Shown one piece after another: positions 46,523-54,287 of a DNA stretch of 62,837 nucleotides. This DNA is from an uncultured Candidatus Melainabacteria bacterium (GTDB taxonomy: Bacteria > Cyanobacteriota > Vampirovibrionia > Gastranaerophilales > Gastranaerophilaceae). The notes beneath the pieces were generated by a model. The model was not told the DNA's origin and did no database searches. It was given only the letters and a program-made list of their open reading frames with translations. Position 1 is the stretch's first letter, and every line of letters starts with the position of its first letter. The translations under genes and the position numbers were made by a program. The stretch lies in assembly GCA_950096985.1 (NCBI GenBank), contig CATNBA010000009.1, forward strand, positions 1-62,837, written 5' to 3'.

Positions 46523-47014
46523 CTATAATAAATCTTCTAACTTTTGTGCTAATTCTTTTTTTGCGTTGTATAGTCTTGATTTTACCGTTCCAAGCGGACA
46601 TTTAAGTTTTTGTGCTGTTTCTTCATAGCTGTAACCGTAAATTTCACAGTACATAACAACTTCTTTGAATTTTGGTTTTAAAGAATTAACCGCGGCTGTA
46701 ATTCTTTTTTGCCTGTCATTACTGATTAAAGTAAGTTCAGGTGATTGCTTTTTATCTTTTACAGTTGTCAAAATTTCATCATCTCCAGTTGACTGATTTT
46801 TATATTGTGATGATTTCAGATAATCTTTTGACACATTTTTGGCAATAGTATTTATCCAGCTTTTGAAAGAGCCCTGCTCTTTGTATTTATCTTTATTTTT
46901 CCATATTTTTACGAAGACTTCCTGCTCCAAATCTTCATTTGTTTCTTTTGTGATAAGTCTTATAATACTTCTAACGTTATTTTTGTTATTTTTTACAATC
47001 TCTTTAAAATCCAC
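46523..47014 (-). CDS. ECF-type RNA polymerase sigma factor
   Basis: A 163-residue sigma-70-family protein. Region 2: D-L-E-Q-E-V-F-V-K-I-W-K-N-K-D and S-F-K-S-W-I-N-T-I-A-K-N near residues 27-62. Region 4: L-K-P-K-F-K-E-V-V-M-Y-C-E-I-Y-G-Y-S-Y-E-E-T-A and G-T-V-K-S-R-L-Y-N-A-K-K-E near 110-153. I start at GTG 47014, overlapping the anti-sigma stop as TAGTG, with GGTGG upstream; the longer frame reading into the anti-sigma gene is a shadow. The order anti-sigma then sigma is opposite to the usual one. It should switch on the downstream LTXXQ gene and others. Confidence 0.9.
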   Translation of the reverse strand: MDFKEIVKNNKNNVRSIIRLITKETNEDLEQEVFVKIWKNKDKYKEQGSFKSWINTIAKNVSKDYLKSSQYKNQSTGDDEILTTVKDKKQSPELTLISNDRQKRITAAVNSLKPKFKEVVMYCEIYGYSYEETAQKLKCPLGTVKSRLYNAKKELAQKLEDLL

Positions 47015-47358
47015 TATTCCACCATTAACAAACCGTAAGCATCTACAGGCAGTCCTAAATCTTCTGCACTTAATGTATTTCCGTATTTGATTATATCTGA
47101 TATGTCTGTATTGAAATTTACTACACCCATCGTTACTGTGCTTAGCATTATAGTAAGCATTGCACAAGCAATTTTCAATTTTGCAGTATTTCTGCGTTTA
47201 GAAATATAGTATGGTTTAACCTCTTTTAACAACTCGGAAACTTTATCCATAACTTCCTGTTCTTTTCTGCAATCCTCACAGTTTTCTATGTGTTGTATTA
47301 AAGTTTCTTCGTCACCAAAAATAAATAATCCTTCGTATTTAGTACATCTATCTTTCAT
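47014..47358 (-). CDS. anti-sigma factor with zinc-finger motif and one membrane helix
   Basis: A 114-residue protein. An N-terminal Q-H-I-E-N-C-E-D-C motif (Hx3Cx2C, residues 22-30) is the zinc anti-sigma signature. A transmembrane helix follows at about residues 63-82 (I-A-C-A-M-L-T-I-M-L-S-T-V-T-M-G-V-V), and a short periplasmic tail of about 30 residues. It should hold the ECF sigma at the membrane until an envelope or redox signal. Its 3' end overlaps the sigma start by 1 bp, giving coupled translation and fixed stoichiometry. Promoter-like TATAAT lies upstream at about 47414-47419. Confidence 0.88.
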   Translation of the reverse strand: MKDRCTKYEGLFIFGDEETLIQHIENCEDCRKEQEVMDKVSELLKEVKPYYISKRRNTAKLKIACAMLTIMLSTVTMGVVNFNTDISDIIKYGNTLSAEDLGLPVDAYGLLMVE

Positions 47359-47466
47359 TTTTCCGTCCTTTATACTACTATAACGAATGTAAAATAAAAA
47401 AGTTCATTTTTTTTATTATACACTAGCAAAAAAATTTTTGTTCAAGTTTTATAAACTAACGTAATC

Positions 47467-48045
47467 ATGTCATTTATTAATTTTATAAAAAATACATGCT
47501 CCAAATTGGGCAATAATAACAAATCAATATACCCGATGATTGCAATTGCGAGTGCTAACGGAATTTGCCGTCCGACATTTACTATGCTTAAAAAAGGCGA
47601 AAATCCGGAGAGTAAAAAGTATGCCGCTTTAAGAGAGTTATTAACCGAAGTTATTGCAGTTCCTACATATTGGGTATCAGGTGAACTTATGGCAAAATTA
47701 GGTAAACAAATTGCCTCTAGAGCTACTGATATAAAAATTCAAAAACTTGAAGCTCAAGGTCAAAAACTTACCGAAAAAGTTAAAACAGACATGAAAAGTT
47801 CTGCCGTAAAAAAAGGACAGGCAGGTTTAATGCTAATAGGTGTTTGCACAGCAGCAGGTCTAATTATCCCAGCTTTATGCTCTGTCGCAGTAAAACCTGT
47901 TATGAATAAAATATCACCTAAAAAAGGTCTGGATATAAAAGAAAATGCGGTTACTCCGCCAGCTGTTTTAATCCCGCAACAGCAAATTACCAGACCTGCA
48001 TTTAAAAATATTACTCAATCAGGGATGAAAGTAGGCGGCGTATGA
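47467..48045 (+). CDS. lineage-specific membrane protein (GxxRP...F family), member A
   Basis: A 192-residue protein. N-terminal part: A-S-A-N-G-I-C-R-P-T-F-T-M-L near residues 28-41, then K-K-Y-A-A-L-R-E-L-L-T-E-V and a hydrophobic segment. A Lys-rich helix follows, then a second membrane segment near residues 118-140 (G-L-M-L-I-G-V-C-T-A-A-G-L-I-I-P-A-L). The tail is Pro/Gln-rich. It shares layout and motifs with the next gene, which it overlaps by 4 bp (ATGA): G-R-P-G-F, K-x-A-A-x-x-E-x-L, and a C-terminal helix ending in A-x-x-P-V. No ribosome-binding site is visible. Function unknown. Confidence 0.75.
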   Translation: MSFINFIKNTCSKLGNNNKSIYPMIAIASANGICRPTFTMLKKGENPESKKYAALRELLTEVIAVPTYWVSGELMAKLGKQIASRATDIKIQKLEAQGQKLTEKVKTDMKSSAVKKGQAGLMLIGVCTAAGLIIPALCSVAVKPVMNKISPKKGLDIKENAVTPPAVLIPQQQITRPAFKNITQSGMKVGGV

Positions 48046-48665
48046 TCAGTGCAATTTCAAAAGCTGTTTCAAATCCTACACTCGTTAACGTTGCTCAAAA
48101 TACCGATGCATCGGTAATTTGTAAAACTACCGTAAATGCAATCGGACGTCCGGGATTTATTTTAATTGATAGCAATATTGATGAAAATACAAAAAAATTC
48201 GCGGCAACAAAAGAATTTTTATATCAGGCAACGTGCTTAGCTGTATATATGGCTGTAATTGTACCAATATTTAAAAAAGGTGGTTTTAAATTCGCCAAAG
48301 AAAAAATATTCAAAAATACCGAAGGTTTTGAACATTTCAAAAACTTTAAAGAATACACTCATTACAGAAAACTTGCAGATAACATTAACGTAAATAACAG
48401 ATTACAAACTTTAAACAAAGAAATTTCAGATAAAAACTGCAAAGTTAAAGATATGTATAATGAAACTTTAATAGCGGAATTAAATAAAGAAAAACCTGAA
48501 AAGTTTAATTCAGTAAAAGGCGCGGTTGATTTAAGCAACATTATAGGTTCTGTTGTAGGCTTAGCACTGGTTGCACCGCAGGTAAGCCAGGCTCTTATTC
48601 ACCCTGTACTAAGATTTGTAGGACTTGAAAAAAAAGAAGATAAAAGTATAGATACAAAAGCTTAA
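48042..48665 (+). CDS. lineage-specific membrane protein (GxxRP...F family), member B
   Basis: A 207-residue protein and the sister of the preceding gene: V-N-A-I-G-R-P-G-F-I-L-I near residues 31-42, K-K-F-A-A-T-K-E-F-L-Y-Q near 52-63, a hydrophobic segment (A-V-Y-M-A-V-I-V-P-I-F), a Lys/Asn-rich middle of about 85 residues, and a C-terminal helix (I-I-G-S-V-V-G-L-A-L-V-A-P-Q-V-S-Q-A-L-I) followed by H-P-V-L. The two genes overlap by 4 bp and are likely translated together, which suggests a heteromeric pair. Predicted topology is two membrane spans with a soluble middle. Function unknown. Confidence 0.75.
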   Translation: MISAISKAVSNPTLVNVAQNTDASVICKTTVNAIGRPGFILIDSNIDENTKKFAATKEFLYQATCLAVYMAVIVPIFKKGGFKFAKEKIFKNTEGFEHFKNFKEYTHYRKLADNINVNNRLQTLNKEISDKNCKVKDMYNETLIAELNKEKPEKFNSVKGAVDLSNIIGSVVGLALVAPQVSQALIHPVLRFVGLEKKEDKSIDTKA

Positions 48666-48684
48666 ATAACACATAGGATATTAA

Positions 48685-48709
48685 AAAAGGGCTCTAATTG
48701 AGCCCTTTT
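48685..48709 (+). terminator. terminator overlapping the 3' coding end of trmFO
   Basis: AAAAGGGCTC and GAGCCCTTTT form a 10-bp stem with loop TAATT. On the plus strand it ends the family A/B pair. The stem covers the last codons of trmFO (K-G-L-N-stop) on the other strand, so the sequence works as coding DNA and terminator at once. Confidence 0.85.
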
Positions 48710-49995
48710 AAGTATTCAATTGAACGTTGTGAAAGTAATTCTGCTTTTAGCTTTTTATTCTTACGCTCCTTTTTAGGTAGTTCTATGGAAGCAATAATTC
48801 CCCAGTTCGAATTTATCGGCTGAAATTTCTCATGATTTTCATCACTTATATATTGAGTTAAAGACCCAAGAATTGTTTCTTTAGGTAAAACTAAAAGTGG
48901 TTCATTATTTATTAATCGAGCCATATTAATTCCCGCCAGCATACCTGTCGCGATGGATTCAGTGTATCCTTCAGTACCCGTCAATTGACCTGCAAAAAAC
49001 AGGTTTTCACGTTTACGTGTTTGAAGTGATGCATTCAATACTTTTGGCGAATTTATAAATGTATTTCTATGCATTACACCATAACGGACAATATTAACAT
49101 TTTCCAGTCCGGGTATTGATTGCAATAATTCTTTTTGACTTCCCCATTTAAGATTAGTTTGAAATCCTACAAGATTAAATAATGTTTTTGCAGAATTATC
49201 CTGCCTAAGTTGAACAACCGCATAATTTTCTTCACCCGTGCGTTTATCGACAAGTCCTACAGGTTTCATCGGTCCAAAACGCAATGTGTCCACACCACGT
49301 GAAGCAAGAACTTCTATTGGCAAACAGCTTTCAAAAAATTTTGCATTTTTCTCAAATTCTTTAAGTTCAATTTTTGGAGCATTTATCAAAATATCATAAA
49401 ACTTTTCATACTGCTCTTTATTCATCGGACAGTTAATATAAGATGCCTCACCTTTATCATAACGACTTGCCCAAAAAGCTTTATCAAAATCAATACTGTC
49501 TTTTTCAACAATCGGAGCGATAGCATCAAAAAAATGTAAATGCTCGTTTTCAGTAAATTCTTTGATTGAATTTGCGAGAGCATCAGAAGTCAAAGGTCCT
49601 GATGCAATAATCGTATTACCATCAGGAATTTGCGTTACTTCATCTTTTATAACACTGATATTAGGATTATTTTGAATTTTATCGGTTACAGTTTGAGAAA
49701 ATAACTCCCTGTCGATAGCCAGTGCATTACCGGCAGGTACGGAACAATCTCTAGCTATCTGAATTAATTCTCCGCCCAAAAGCTCCATTTCTTTTTTCAA
49801 TAACCCTGAAGCGTTGGAGCAATCCCCTGCACCAAGACTGTTTGAACATACAAATTCTGCAAACTTTTCTGTCTTATGAGCTCCTGTAGATTTTACGGGG
49901 CGCATTTCGTATAAATTGACTTTTATTCCTCTTTTTGCAAGCTGTAATGCGGCTTCACTACCCGCAAGTCCTGCACCGATGATATTTACTTCCAT
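48694..49995 (-). CDS. trmFO: methylenetetrahydrofolate-tRNA-(uracil-5-)-methyltransferase
   Basis: A 433-residue FAD/folate enzyme. N-terminal I-I-G-A-G-L-A-G-S-E-A-A is the Rossmann FAD motif, followed by Y-E-M-R-P-V-K-S-T-G-A-H-K-T and V-C-S-N-S-L-G, and later Y-E-K-F-Y-D-I-L, T-L-R-F-G-P-M-K-P-V-G-L and G-T-E-G-Y-T-E-S near 345. It makes m5U54 in the tRNA T-loop using methylene-THF. TrmFO is typical of Firmicutes, Cyanobacteria and relatives in place of TrmA. Confidence 0.96.
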   Translation of the reverse strand: MEVNIIGAGLAGSEAALQLAKRGIKVNLYEMRPVKSTGAHKTEKFAEFVCSNSLGAGDCSNASGLLKKEMELLGGELIQIARDCSVPAGNALAIDRELFSQTVTDKIQNNPNISVIKDEVTQIPDGNTIIASGPLTSDALANSIKEFTENEHLHFFDAIAPIVEKDSIDFDKAFWASRYDKGEASYINCPMNKEQYEKFYDILINAPKIELKEFEKNAKFFESCLPIEVLASRGVDTLRFGPMKPVGLVDKRTGEENYAVVQLRQDNSAKTLFNLVGFQTNLKWGSQKELLQSIPGLENVNIVRYGVMHRNTFINSPKVLNASLQTRKRENLFFAGQLTGTEGYTESIATGMLAGINMARLINNEPLLVLPKETILGSLTQYISDENHEKFQPINSNWGIIASIELPKKERKNKKLKAELLSQRSIEYLKGLN

Positions 49996-50116
49996 AAAAT
50001 AAGTTTACCAAGTAAAAAAAATAGTGTCAATTTTTTGCCCAAACGGGTGATTTTTTATTTATAATAAGGGTTTATTACGGGTTTGTAAATTTATTGTTAT
50101 ATTTGTAGTAAATAAC

Positions 50117-50145
50117 TTGCAAATTTACAAAATATTAAGTATAAT
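50117..50145 (+). promoter_or_regulatory. promoter of the 630-residue family member
   Basis: TTGCAA (50117-50122), a 17-bp spacer and TATAAT (50140-50145). The predicted transcript has an untranslated leader of about 110 nt before the ATG at 50262. No riboswitch is recognised in the leader, and 49996-50116 holds nothing I can identify. Confidence 0.65.
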
Positions 50146-50261
50146 AAATACACTTAATACATTTATCTTAATTTTTCTTAAAATTATTATCAGAAAAAGC
50201 AATAAGTGTAAAAGTGATGTTTTTAAATATGTGTGTAGTTATGAAATTTTAAAGTAGGGAC

Positions 50262-52154
50262 ATGTCAGTAAAAGCAATAAATCAATCACCAAATACTGTT
50301 AAAAACAGTAATCTGAAAAATTCTTACAACAAACAACAATCCTTCACAGGTAGTTTCAACCCGGTAGTTACTCTTATGGATGCTATAGATAAGGGCGGAT
50401 TTGCAGCATCATTTATTGCTCAAGACGGGATTGGCATGGTTGCTCCACGTATTTATGAAGGATTAAACCGCAACAGACAAAAAGATGAAAACGGCAAAAA
50501 AACAGGTCCTCTTAACTGGGAATTTGCCAGACGTGAAGGCATAAGAGAAATTCTTAGCGGACCAAGCGCATTTTTAATCCCGCTCGGAATACTCAGTGTT
50601 GTCAAAAAAACATCAGGTACAGCTAATAATGTTCATGTAAACCACATTGAGGCATTAGGGGCAGATTTTGCATCTTATGCTAAGAATAATAAACAGCATT
50701 TGAACAGTCCTGTTAATTTCAAAAGAGGATATTATGCACAGGTTTTTGAAAATGTTATCACAAACTCAGCTGACAACAATTTAAAGGGGCTGGCACTTAA
50801 GCAAAAAGCCCAAGCATTTGCTGATAAACTGATTGAAATTGAAACTCATCGTTCTAACAGAAATAAAAAACAAGCTAATAAACTTCAAGCTCAACTTGTA
50901 GATGAGTATTCAAAACTTAGAAAATCAAGCGTATCATCTTCAAGTGATGAATTAGGTGCAGTTTTGAAAGTAAACGGACAAGAAAAAACAGTAAACACAA
51001 ATATCAGACGATTAACACAAAGTTTGACTGATTATACAAGTGATGCACTTAAACATGTATCATATAACTCAGATAATATTACAGATGCTGTTAAAAAGTT
51101 CAACACTCACAGAGCAGGCACAAGGGTGCTTACAAACCTTGGCATGTGGGGAGCTGTAGTTAGTTTCTATACACTAATTCCTAAACTCTATAATATGGGT
51201 ATTAAACATGACCCGGGCTTAAAAGGTTTAGAAACAAACAATGACACAGAAACCAAACAATCGAAAGACCCGTCATTTACAGGTCTTGCATCAAAAGCCG
51301 GCGAAACTGCAATGAAAGGCGGTAAGGCAAGTAAACTTCTGGGAAACTTCGAATTCAACGGAGCATCTATGACAGTACCGGCAATGCTAACATTACTTTT
51401 TGGGTTCTGTTTGCCACCTCGTTATATAAATGCGAAAAGCGATAAAGAACGTAAAGAAATCATTGTTCGAGATATATCAAGTTTCGGTGCAATTCTTTTT
51501 GGTGCTAAAGCATTATCAAGAGGTTTCTCCGATGCATTTGCCAATATGTCTGGTCTTGCCCTAAACATAAAACCTCAAGACCATCAAAACGGTTTTTTAC
51601 ATAAACTTAAAAACTATTTTACAGCAGGAAACGGTATTGAAGTACTAACAAGCGAACAGATTGTAACCAAATACAGCAATATAGATGGTTATAAAGACGG
51701 TATTAACGGTTTCTTTGACTTCCTGCAAAATAATGGCGGAAATGTTAAAAAAGTATTAAACCTTGATACTACAGTTAAAGAACAATCTGACGTTATCATG
51801 CAAAAATTTGGCAATAAATCTTTAAAGGATGCAACTTTAGAGGAAATTAAAGAGGCATTCAACAAAGCTAAAGGTTCAGAAGCTCTTGAAAAAATATATA
51901 CAGTATTCTCTGCTAAAGATAATAAATTCATCAACAGAGCAAAAACATTCAATAGCGCATTTGGCTTTGCATCTACCCTTGTTCTTGTACCTGCATTTAT
52001 GATGTGGCTAGCAAGATATTGTGAAAAAATGACTAAAAAAGCGGTTGAAAAAGAAATGGCATTAAAAGCAAAAGAAACTCAGTCTAAAGTTCCTCAAACA
52101 GCAGACATTATTGCCACCAATAAACCAACTATGGCAGGATTTTTAAATAATTAA
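50262..52154 (+). CDS. large lineage-specific membrane protein with FTG motifs
   Basis: A 630-residue protein. Near the N-terminus it has Q-S-F-T-G-S-F-N-P, near residue 341 D-P-S-F-T-G-L. Hydrophobic segments occur near residues 109-120 (F-L-I-P-L-G-I-L-S-V-V), 298-312, 372-390 (V-P-A-M-L-T-L-L-F-G-F-C-L-P-P-R), and 585-600 (S-T-L-V-L-V-P-A-F-M-M-W-L). The remainder is Lys/Asn-rich and helical. Start at ATG 50262 follows AGGGAC at very short spacing. It resembles the proteins at 5499, 9485, 47467 and 48042 in layout. A strong promoter and terminator make it a one-gene unit. Function unknown. Confidence 0.78.
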   Translation: MSVKAINQSPNTVKNSNLKNSYNKQQSFTGSFNPVVTLMDAIDKGGFAASFIAQDGIGMVAPRIYEGLNRNRQKDENGKKTGPLNWEFARREGIREILSGPSAFLIPLGILSVVKKTSGTANNVHVNHIEALGADFASYAKNNKQHLNSPVNFKRGYYAQVFENVITNSADNNLKGLALKQKAQAFADKLIEIETHRSNRNKKQANKLQAQLVDEYSKLRKSSVSSSSDELGAVLKVNGQEKTVNTNIRRLTQSLTDYTSDALKHVSYNSDNITDAVKKFNTHRAGTRVLTNLGMWGAVVSFYTLIPKLYNMGIKHDPGLKGLETNNDTETKQSKDPSFTGLASKAGETAMKGGKASKLLGNFEFNGASMTVPAMLTLLFGFCLPPRYINAKSDKERKEIIVRDISSFGAILFGAKALSRGFSDAFANMSGLALNIKPQDHQNGFLHKLKNYFTAGNGIEVLTSEQIVTKYSNIDGYKDGINGFFDFLQNNGGNVKKVLNLDTTVKEQSDVIMQKFGNKSLKDATLEEIKEAFNKAKGSEALEKIYTVFSAKDNKFINRAKTFNSAFGFASTLVLVPAFMMWLARYCEKMTKKAVEKEMALKAKETQSKVPQTADIIATNKPTMAGFLNN

Positions 52155-52165
52155 TTCATAACTAC

Positions 52166-52196
52166 AAAGGACGGCTTTATTTAAGCCGTCCTTTTT
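52166..52196 (+). terminator. intrinsic terminator
   Basis: AAAGGACGGCTT and AAGCCGTCCTTT form a 12-bp stem with loop TATTT followed by TT, ending the 630-residue gene. Confidence 0.92.
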
Positions 52197-52218
52197 CTTT
52201 TATTAAAAAAATTATCTA

Positions 52219-52422
52219 TTATTCTTCGCCAATTAAAGCATTGATATCAGCAACCATTGCATCAGGGTCAAAACCGTGAACTTTTGCGCCTGCCTCCAAA
52301 TTTTCAAAATGAGCAGCTGCGCAACCTATACAGCCTAAACCATATTTTTGAAACACAGCAACGCTTTCCGGACAAGTCTGAACAATTTCCATAATATTCA
52401 TATCCTTAGTAATCTTAGCCAT
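52219..52422 (-). CDS. DUF1858-domain protein
   Basis: A 67-residue protein, essentially one DUF1858 domain: M-A-K-I-T-K-D-M-N-I-M-E-I-V, P-E-S-V-A-V-F-Q-K-Y-G-L-G-C-I-G-C-A-A-A-H-F-E-N-L-E-A-G-A. The C-x-x-C could bind a metal or an iron-sulfur centre, and similar domains sit near hybrid-cluster and redox enzymes. I use ATG 52422 with AAGGAGAAGGA upstream. It stands alone with its own promoter region. Function not known. Confidence 0.88.
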   Translation of the reverse strand: MAKITKDMNIMEIVQTCPESVAVFQKYGLGCIGCAAAHFENLEAGAKVHGFDPDAMVADINALIGEE

Positions 52423-52547
52423 AATCCTTCTCCTTTTCTTTGACTTAATTGCAAAATTCATTAAACTACTATTAGTATATCCCTGTGGCGGGTGGAGCTA
52501 CACGCTCCTTAAAAATATTATACAATAAAAATAGAAGGATGTGTATT

Positions 52548-52706
52548 ATGGAATTTATCAGAAGTTTATTCAAAGAAGACGAAAAAGCAATAGGTCTTTG
52601 TAGTTTCAAAAAGAAAAAACAAAAGACCTACTCTTTTACTCCGCAATTCAGTACTGTAAATTTAATTTACAGCACAAATACCAAAAATAATTTTCTTCTA
52701 AGCTAA
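52548..52706 (+). CDS. 52-residue Lys-rich small protein
   Basis: MEFIRSLFKEDEKAIGLCSF followed by K-K-K-K-Q-K and a polar tail ending in F-L-L-S. AAGGATG lies 7 nt upstream of the ATG, and a longer frame from 52485 has no such support. TATTATACAATA upstream (52516-52527) could be a -10 region. No domain, signal peptide or membrane helix. The last 9 bp overlap the convergent gene at 52698. It may be a real small protein; evidence is a ribosome-binding site and an open frame only. Confidence 0.45.
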   Translation: MEFIRSLFKEDEKAIGLCSFKKKKQKTYSFTPQFSTVNLIYSTNTKNNFLLS

Positions 52707-52877
52707 ACAGTACAAGTTTTTTCCGTGAACCTCATCTCTGGATTCCGGACGATTAGGATTTGCATTTTCAAAATTAAAAGCATTTTGAGCAAACTTGTTA
52801 TCAGCTTGTTTGTTTACCTGAAAAGGATTTGCTGTTTTATTTACAGGATTAATCCCAAAAAGTTTTCCAATTGGCAT
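52698..52877 (-). CDS. 59-residue lineage-specific protein ending NLYCLA
   Basis: Starts MPIGKLFGINPVNKTANPFQ with GGAGTAATT ahead of the ATG at 52877. It is Asn-rich and polar, with N-P-V and N-P-F motifs, and ends G-K-N-L-Y-C-L-A. The last six residues are almost those of the 115-residue protein at 20415, and N-P-V/N-P-F recur in the protein at 20166. Such similarity between distant loci supports a real family. The stop TAG overlaps the end of the 52-residue gene on the other strand. Function unknown. Confidence 0.65.
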   Translation of the reverse strand: MPIGKLFGINPVNKTANPFQVNKQADNKFAQNAFNFENANPNRPESRDEVHGKNLYCLA

Positions 52878-52968
52878 AATTACTCCAAAATTTCCCTATA
52901 TTTATATAAAGTATTTATTTGTTTAAAAATTGTCTAAATATAGAAAAAACATTAAGTATTATTAAGTA

Positions 52969-53484
52969 TTACTGGTCACTTTCATGATGTTCATTATCCT
53001 TCATTAAACGCTCGAAATCAGAAGGTTTAATACTTTGAACAAACTTTTTAAATTCCTGTGCCTCAGCTTCATCTTTAGCAGAATCTGTAGAAACAGAACC
53101 ATTTGAAATAACATTTGCAGTAACAAATATAGGAGCATCAACTCTTATTGCAACGGCAATTGCATCGGACGGGCGAGAATCTATTTCAACGGTTTCGCCA
53201 TTATCATTGGTTAAAAATAAAGTCGCATAATAAGTATCTTTTTCTACATCATTAATTTCAATTTTATCAAGCTTATAACCTGTTTTTTCAATAATACTAA
53301 TAATCAAATCATGTGTCATAGGACGTGTGACTGATAAATTTTCAATTTTTCTTATAATAGCACTTGCTTCAGCTGACCCAATCCATATAGGGAGTGCTTT
53401 TCTGTTATCTTTATCATGTAAAACAACAATTGGAGATCCTGTTCTTGTATCAAGGGCAATGCCCATAACTTTCATTTCAATCAT
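52969..53484 (-). CDS. bifunctional nuclease (BFN)-domain protein
   Basis: A 171-residue protein of the BFN/DUF151 family: V-V-L-H-D-K-D-N-R-K-A-L-P-I-W-I-G near residues 20-36, E-A-S-A-I, R-P-M-T-H-D-L near 54-60, and V-E-I-D-S-R-P-S-D-A-I-A-V-A near 99-112. Plant BFN homologues have DNase and RNase activity; the bacterial role is unsettled. The C-terminal 35 residues are an acidic tail rich in Asp, Glu and Ser not found in the core domain. It is a stand-alone gene upstream of nothing on its strand. Confidence 0.9.
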   Translation of the reverse strand: MIEMKVMGIALDTRTGSPIVVLHDKDNRKALPIWIGSAEASAIIRKIENLSVTRPMTHDLIISIIEKTGYKLDKIEINDVEKDTYYATLFLTNDNGETVEIDSRPSDAIAVAIRVDAPIFVTANVISNGSVSTDSAKDEAEAQEFKKFVQSIKPSDFERLMKDNEHHESDQ

Positions 53485-53545
53485 AGTAAAATAAACCTTT
53501 CTCTAACACAATTTTAACCTAACAAAAGAAAGTGGTCAACAGATA

Positions 53546-53573
53546 TTTACTAAAAAAATATTTATGTTATTAT
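53546..53573 (+). promoter_or_regulatory. promoter of tRNA-Ser
   Basis: TTTACT (53546-53551), a 16-bp spacer and TATTAT (53568-53573), 16 bp before the tRNA. Same layout as at tRNA-Leu. Confidence 0.6.
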
Positions 53574-53589
53574 AGGAATATACTCATGC

Positions 53590-53678
53590 GGAGTAATGGC
53601 CGAGTGGCTGAAGGCGGCACCCTGCTAAGGTGTTATGTGGAGCAATCTGCATCTAGGGTTCAAATCCCTATTACTCCG
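53590..53678 (+). tRNA. tRNA-Ser (anticodon GCT)
   Basis: An 89-nt class II tRNA. Acceptor GGAGTAA pairs with TTACTCC, discriminator G. The anticodon stem CACC/GGTG surrounds loop CTGCTAA with anticodon GCT, and there is a long variable arm. The T-arm contains GGTTCAAATCC. CCA is not encoded. The last 17 bp (53661-53677) recur with one mismatch at 53857-53873, which marks this tRNA as an integration site for a genomic island. Confidence 0.96.
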
Positions 53679-53682
53679 AATA

Positions 53683-53716
53683 AAGACGGTTTGACTTTTG
53701 TCAGACCGCTTTTATT
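53683..53716 (+). terminator. likely terminator of tRNA-Ser
   Basis: AAGACGGTTTGAC can pair imperfectly with GTCAGACCGCTTTT around loop TTTT, and is followed by TATT. It lies just downstream of the tRNA. The stretch from 53720 to 53856 shows no gene. Confidence 0.6.
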
Positions 53717-53856
53717 ATGGTGATTATTGAGATTTTAACCTCAAACTTTGTTTGTAGGTTCAGCGCCACACGAGCAGAGTGCAAAGGCTTAAGTGTGAAA
53801 AAATAAAATTTTTGAAACACTCAACCGTAGACTCGTTTAACGCGAGTGTGGTAAGA

Positions 53857-53873
53857 CAAATTCCTATTACTCC
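53857..53873 (+). repeat. attachment-site-like repeat of the tRNA-Ser 3' end
   Basis: CAAATTCCTATTACTCC matches 53661-53677 (CAAATCCCTATTACTCC) at 16 of 17 positions. Such a direct repeat of a tRNA 3' end is the usual trace of tyrosine-integrase insertion. The interval between the copies is only 179 bp, so it would be a leftover of an excised or degraded element, or the inner edge of a nested one. It is not part of a complete second tRNA. Confidence 0.6.
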
Positions 53874-53903
53874 CTTTTTAAATTTTTTGAGGTGCAGATA
53901 GGG

Positions 53904-54050
53904 TTAATCTTTTATTAAAACATGATTACCATTAATAGTTACCCATTTCCCGTCTGCTTTTTCTGAAGTGGTTGAATAACTTTTTTCTTTTTCATGTGTT
54001 TTGGCATCTGACGGTAAATCGTTTTTGTAAGGAATTCCGATACTGTTCAT
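53904..54050 (-). CDS. short phage-derived protein fragment
   Basis: A 48-residue frame from ATG 54050: MNSIGIPYKNDLPSDAKTHE, a Ser/Lys-rich stretch, then K-A-D-G-K-W-V-T-I-N-G-N-H-V-L-I-K-D and stop. The W-V-T-I-x-G-x-H-V-x-I motif is one I associate with ends of phage head or MuF-type proteins. There is no good ribosome-binding site and no upstream coding region, so this is probably a remnant of a larger phage gene. It lies between the tRNA repeat and the Mu-like module. Confidence 0.4.
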   Translation of the reverse strand: MNSIGIPYKNDLPSDAKTHEKEKSYSTTSEKADGKWVTINGNHVLIKD

Positions 54051-54287
54051 TTGGGCAAGTGTTAAGAAACAGGACAATACAGAAAAGGGGAACCAGCCTT
54101 AAAGTCACTGAATATAAAAGAATTTAGGAGTTTTTAGGGTTGCAGAAAAGTCCGATATGTCCGATTTTCGTCATTATTGCGTCCTGAAAAGGTCTAAATT
54201 TATAGAACAATATGCCCAAAAGCCTTATTTCTGTAAGGGAATATCGATTGACAATCATTGGACTTTTGGTATTTAAAAAGTAACATT

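Noticed and set aside
53679-53856. Second, degenerate tRNA between the two att-like repeats
   Set aside because: Only the 3' end matches; no acceptor or anticodon arm can be formed.
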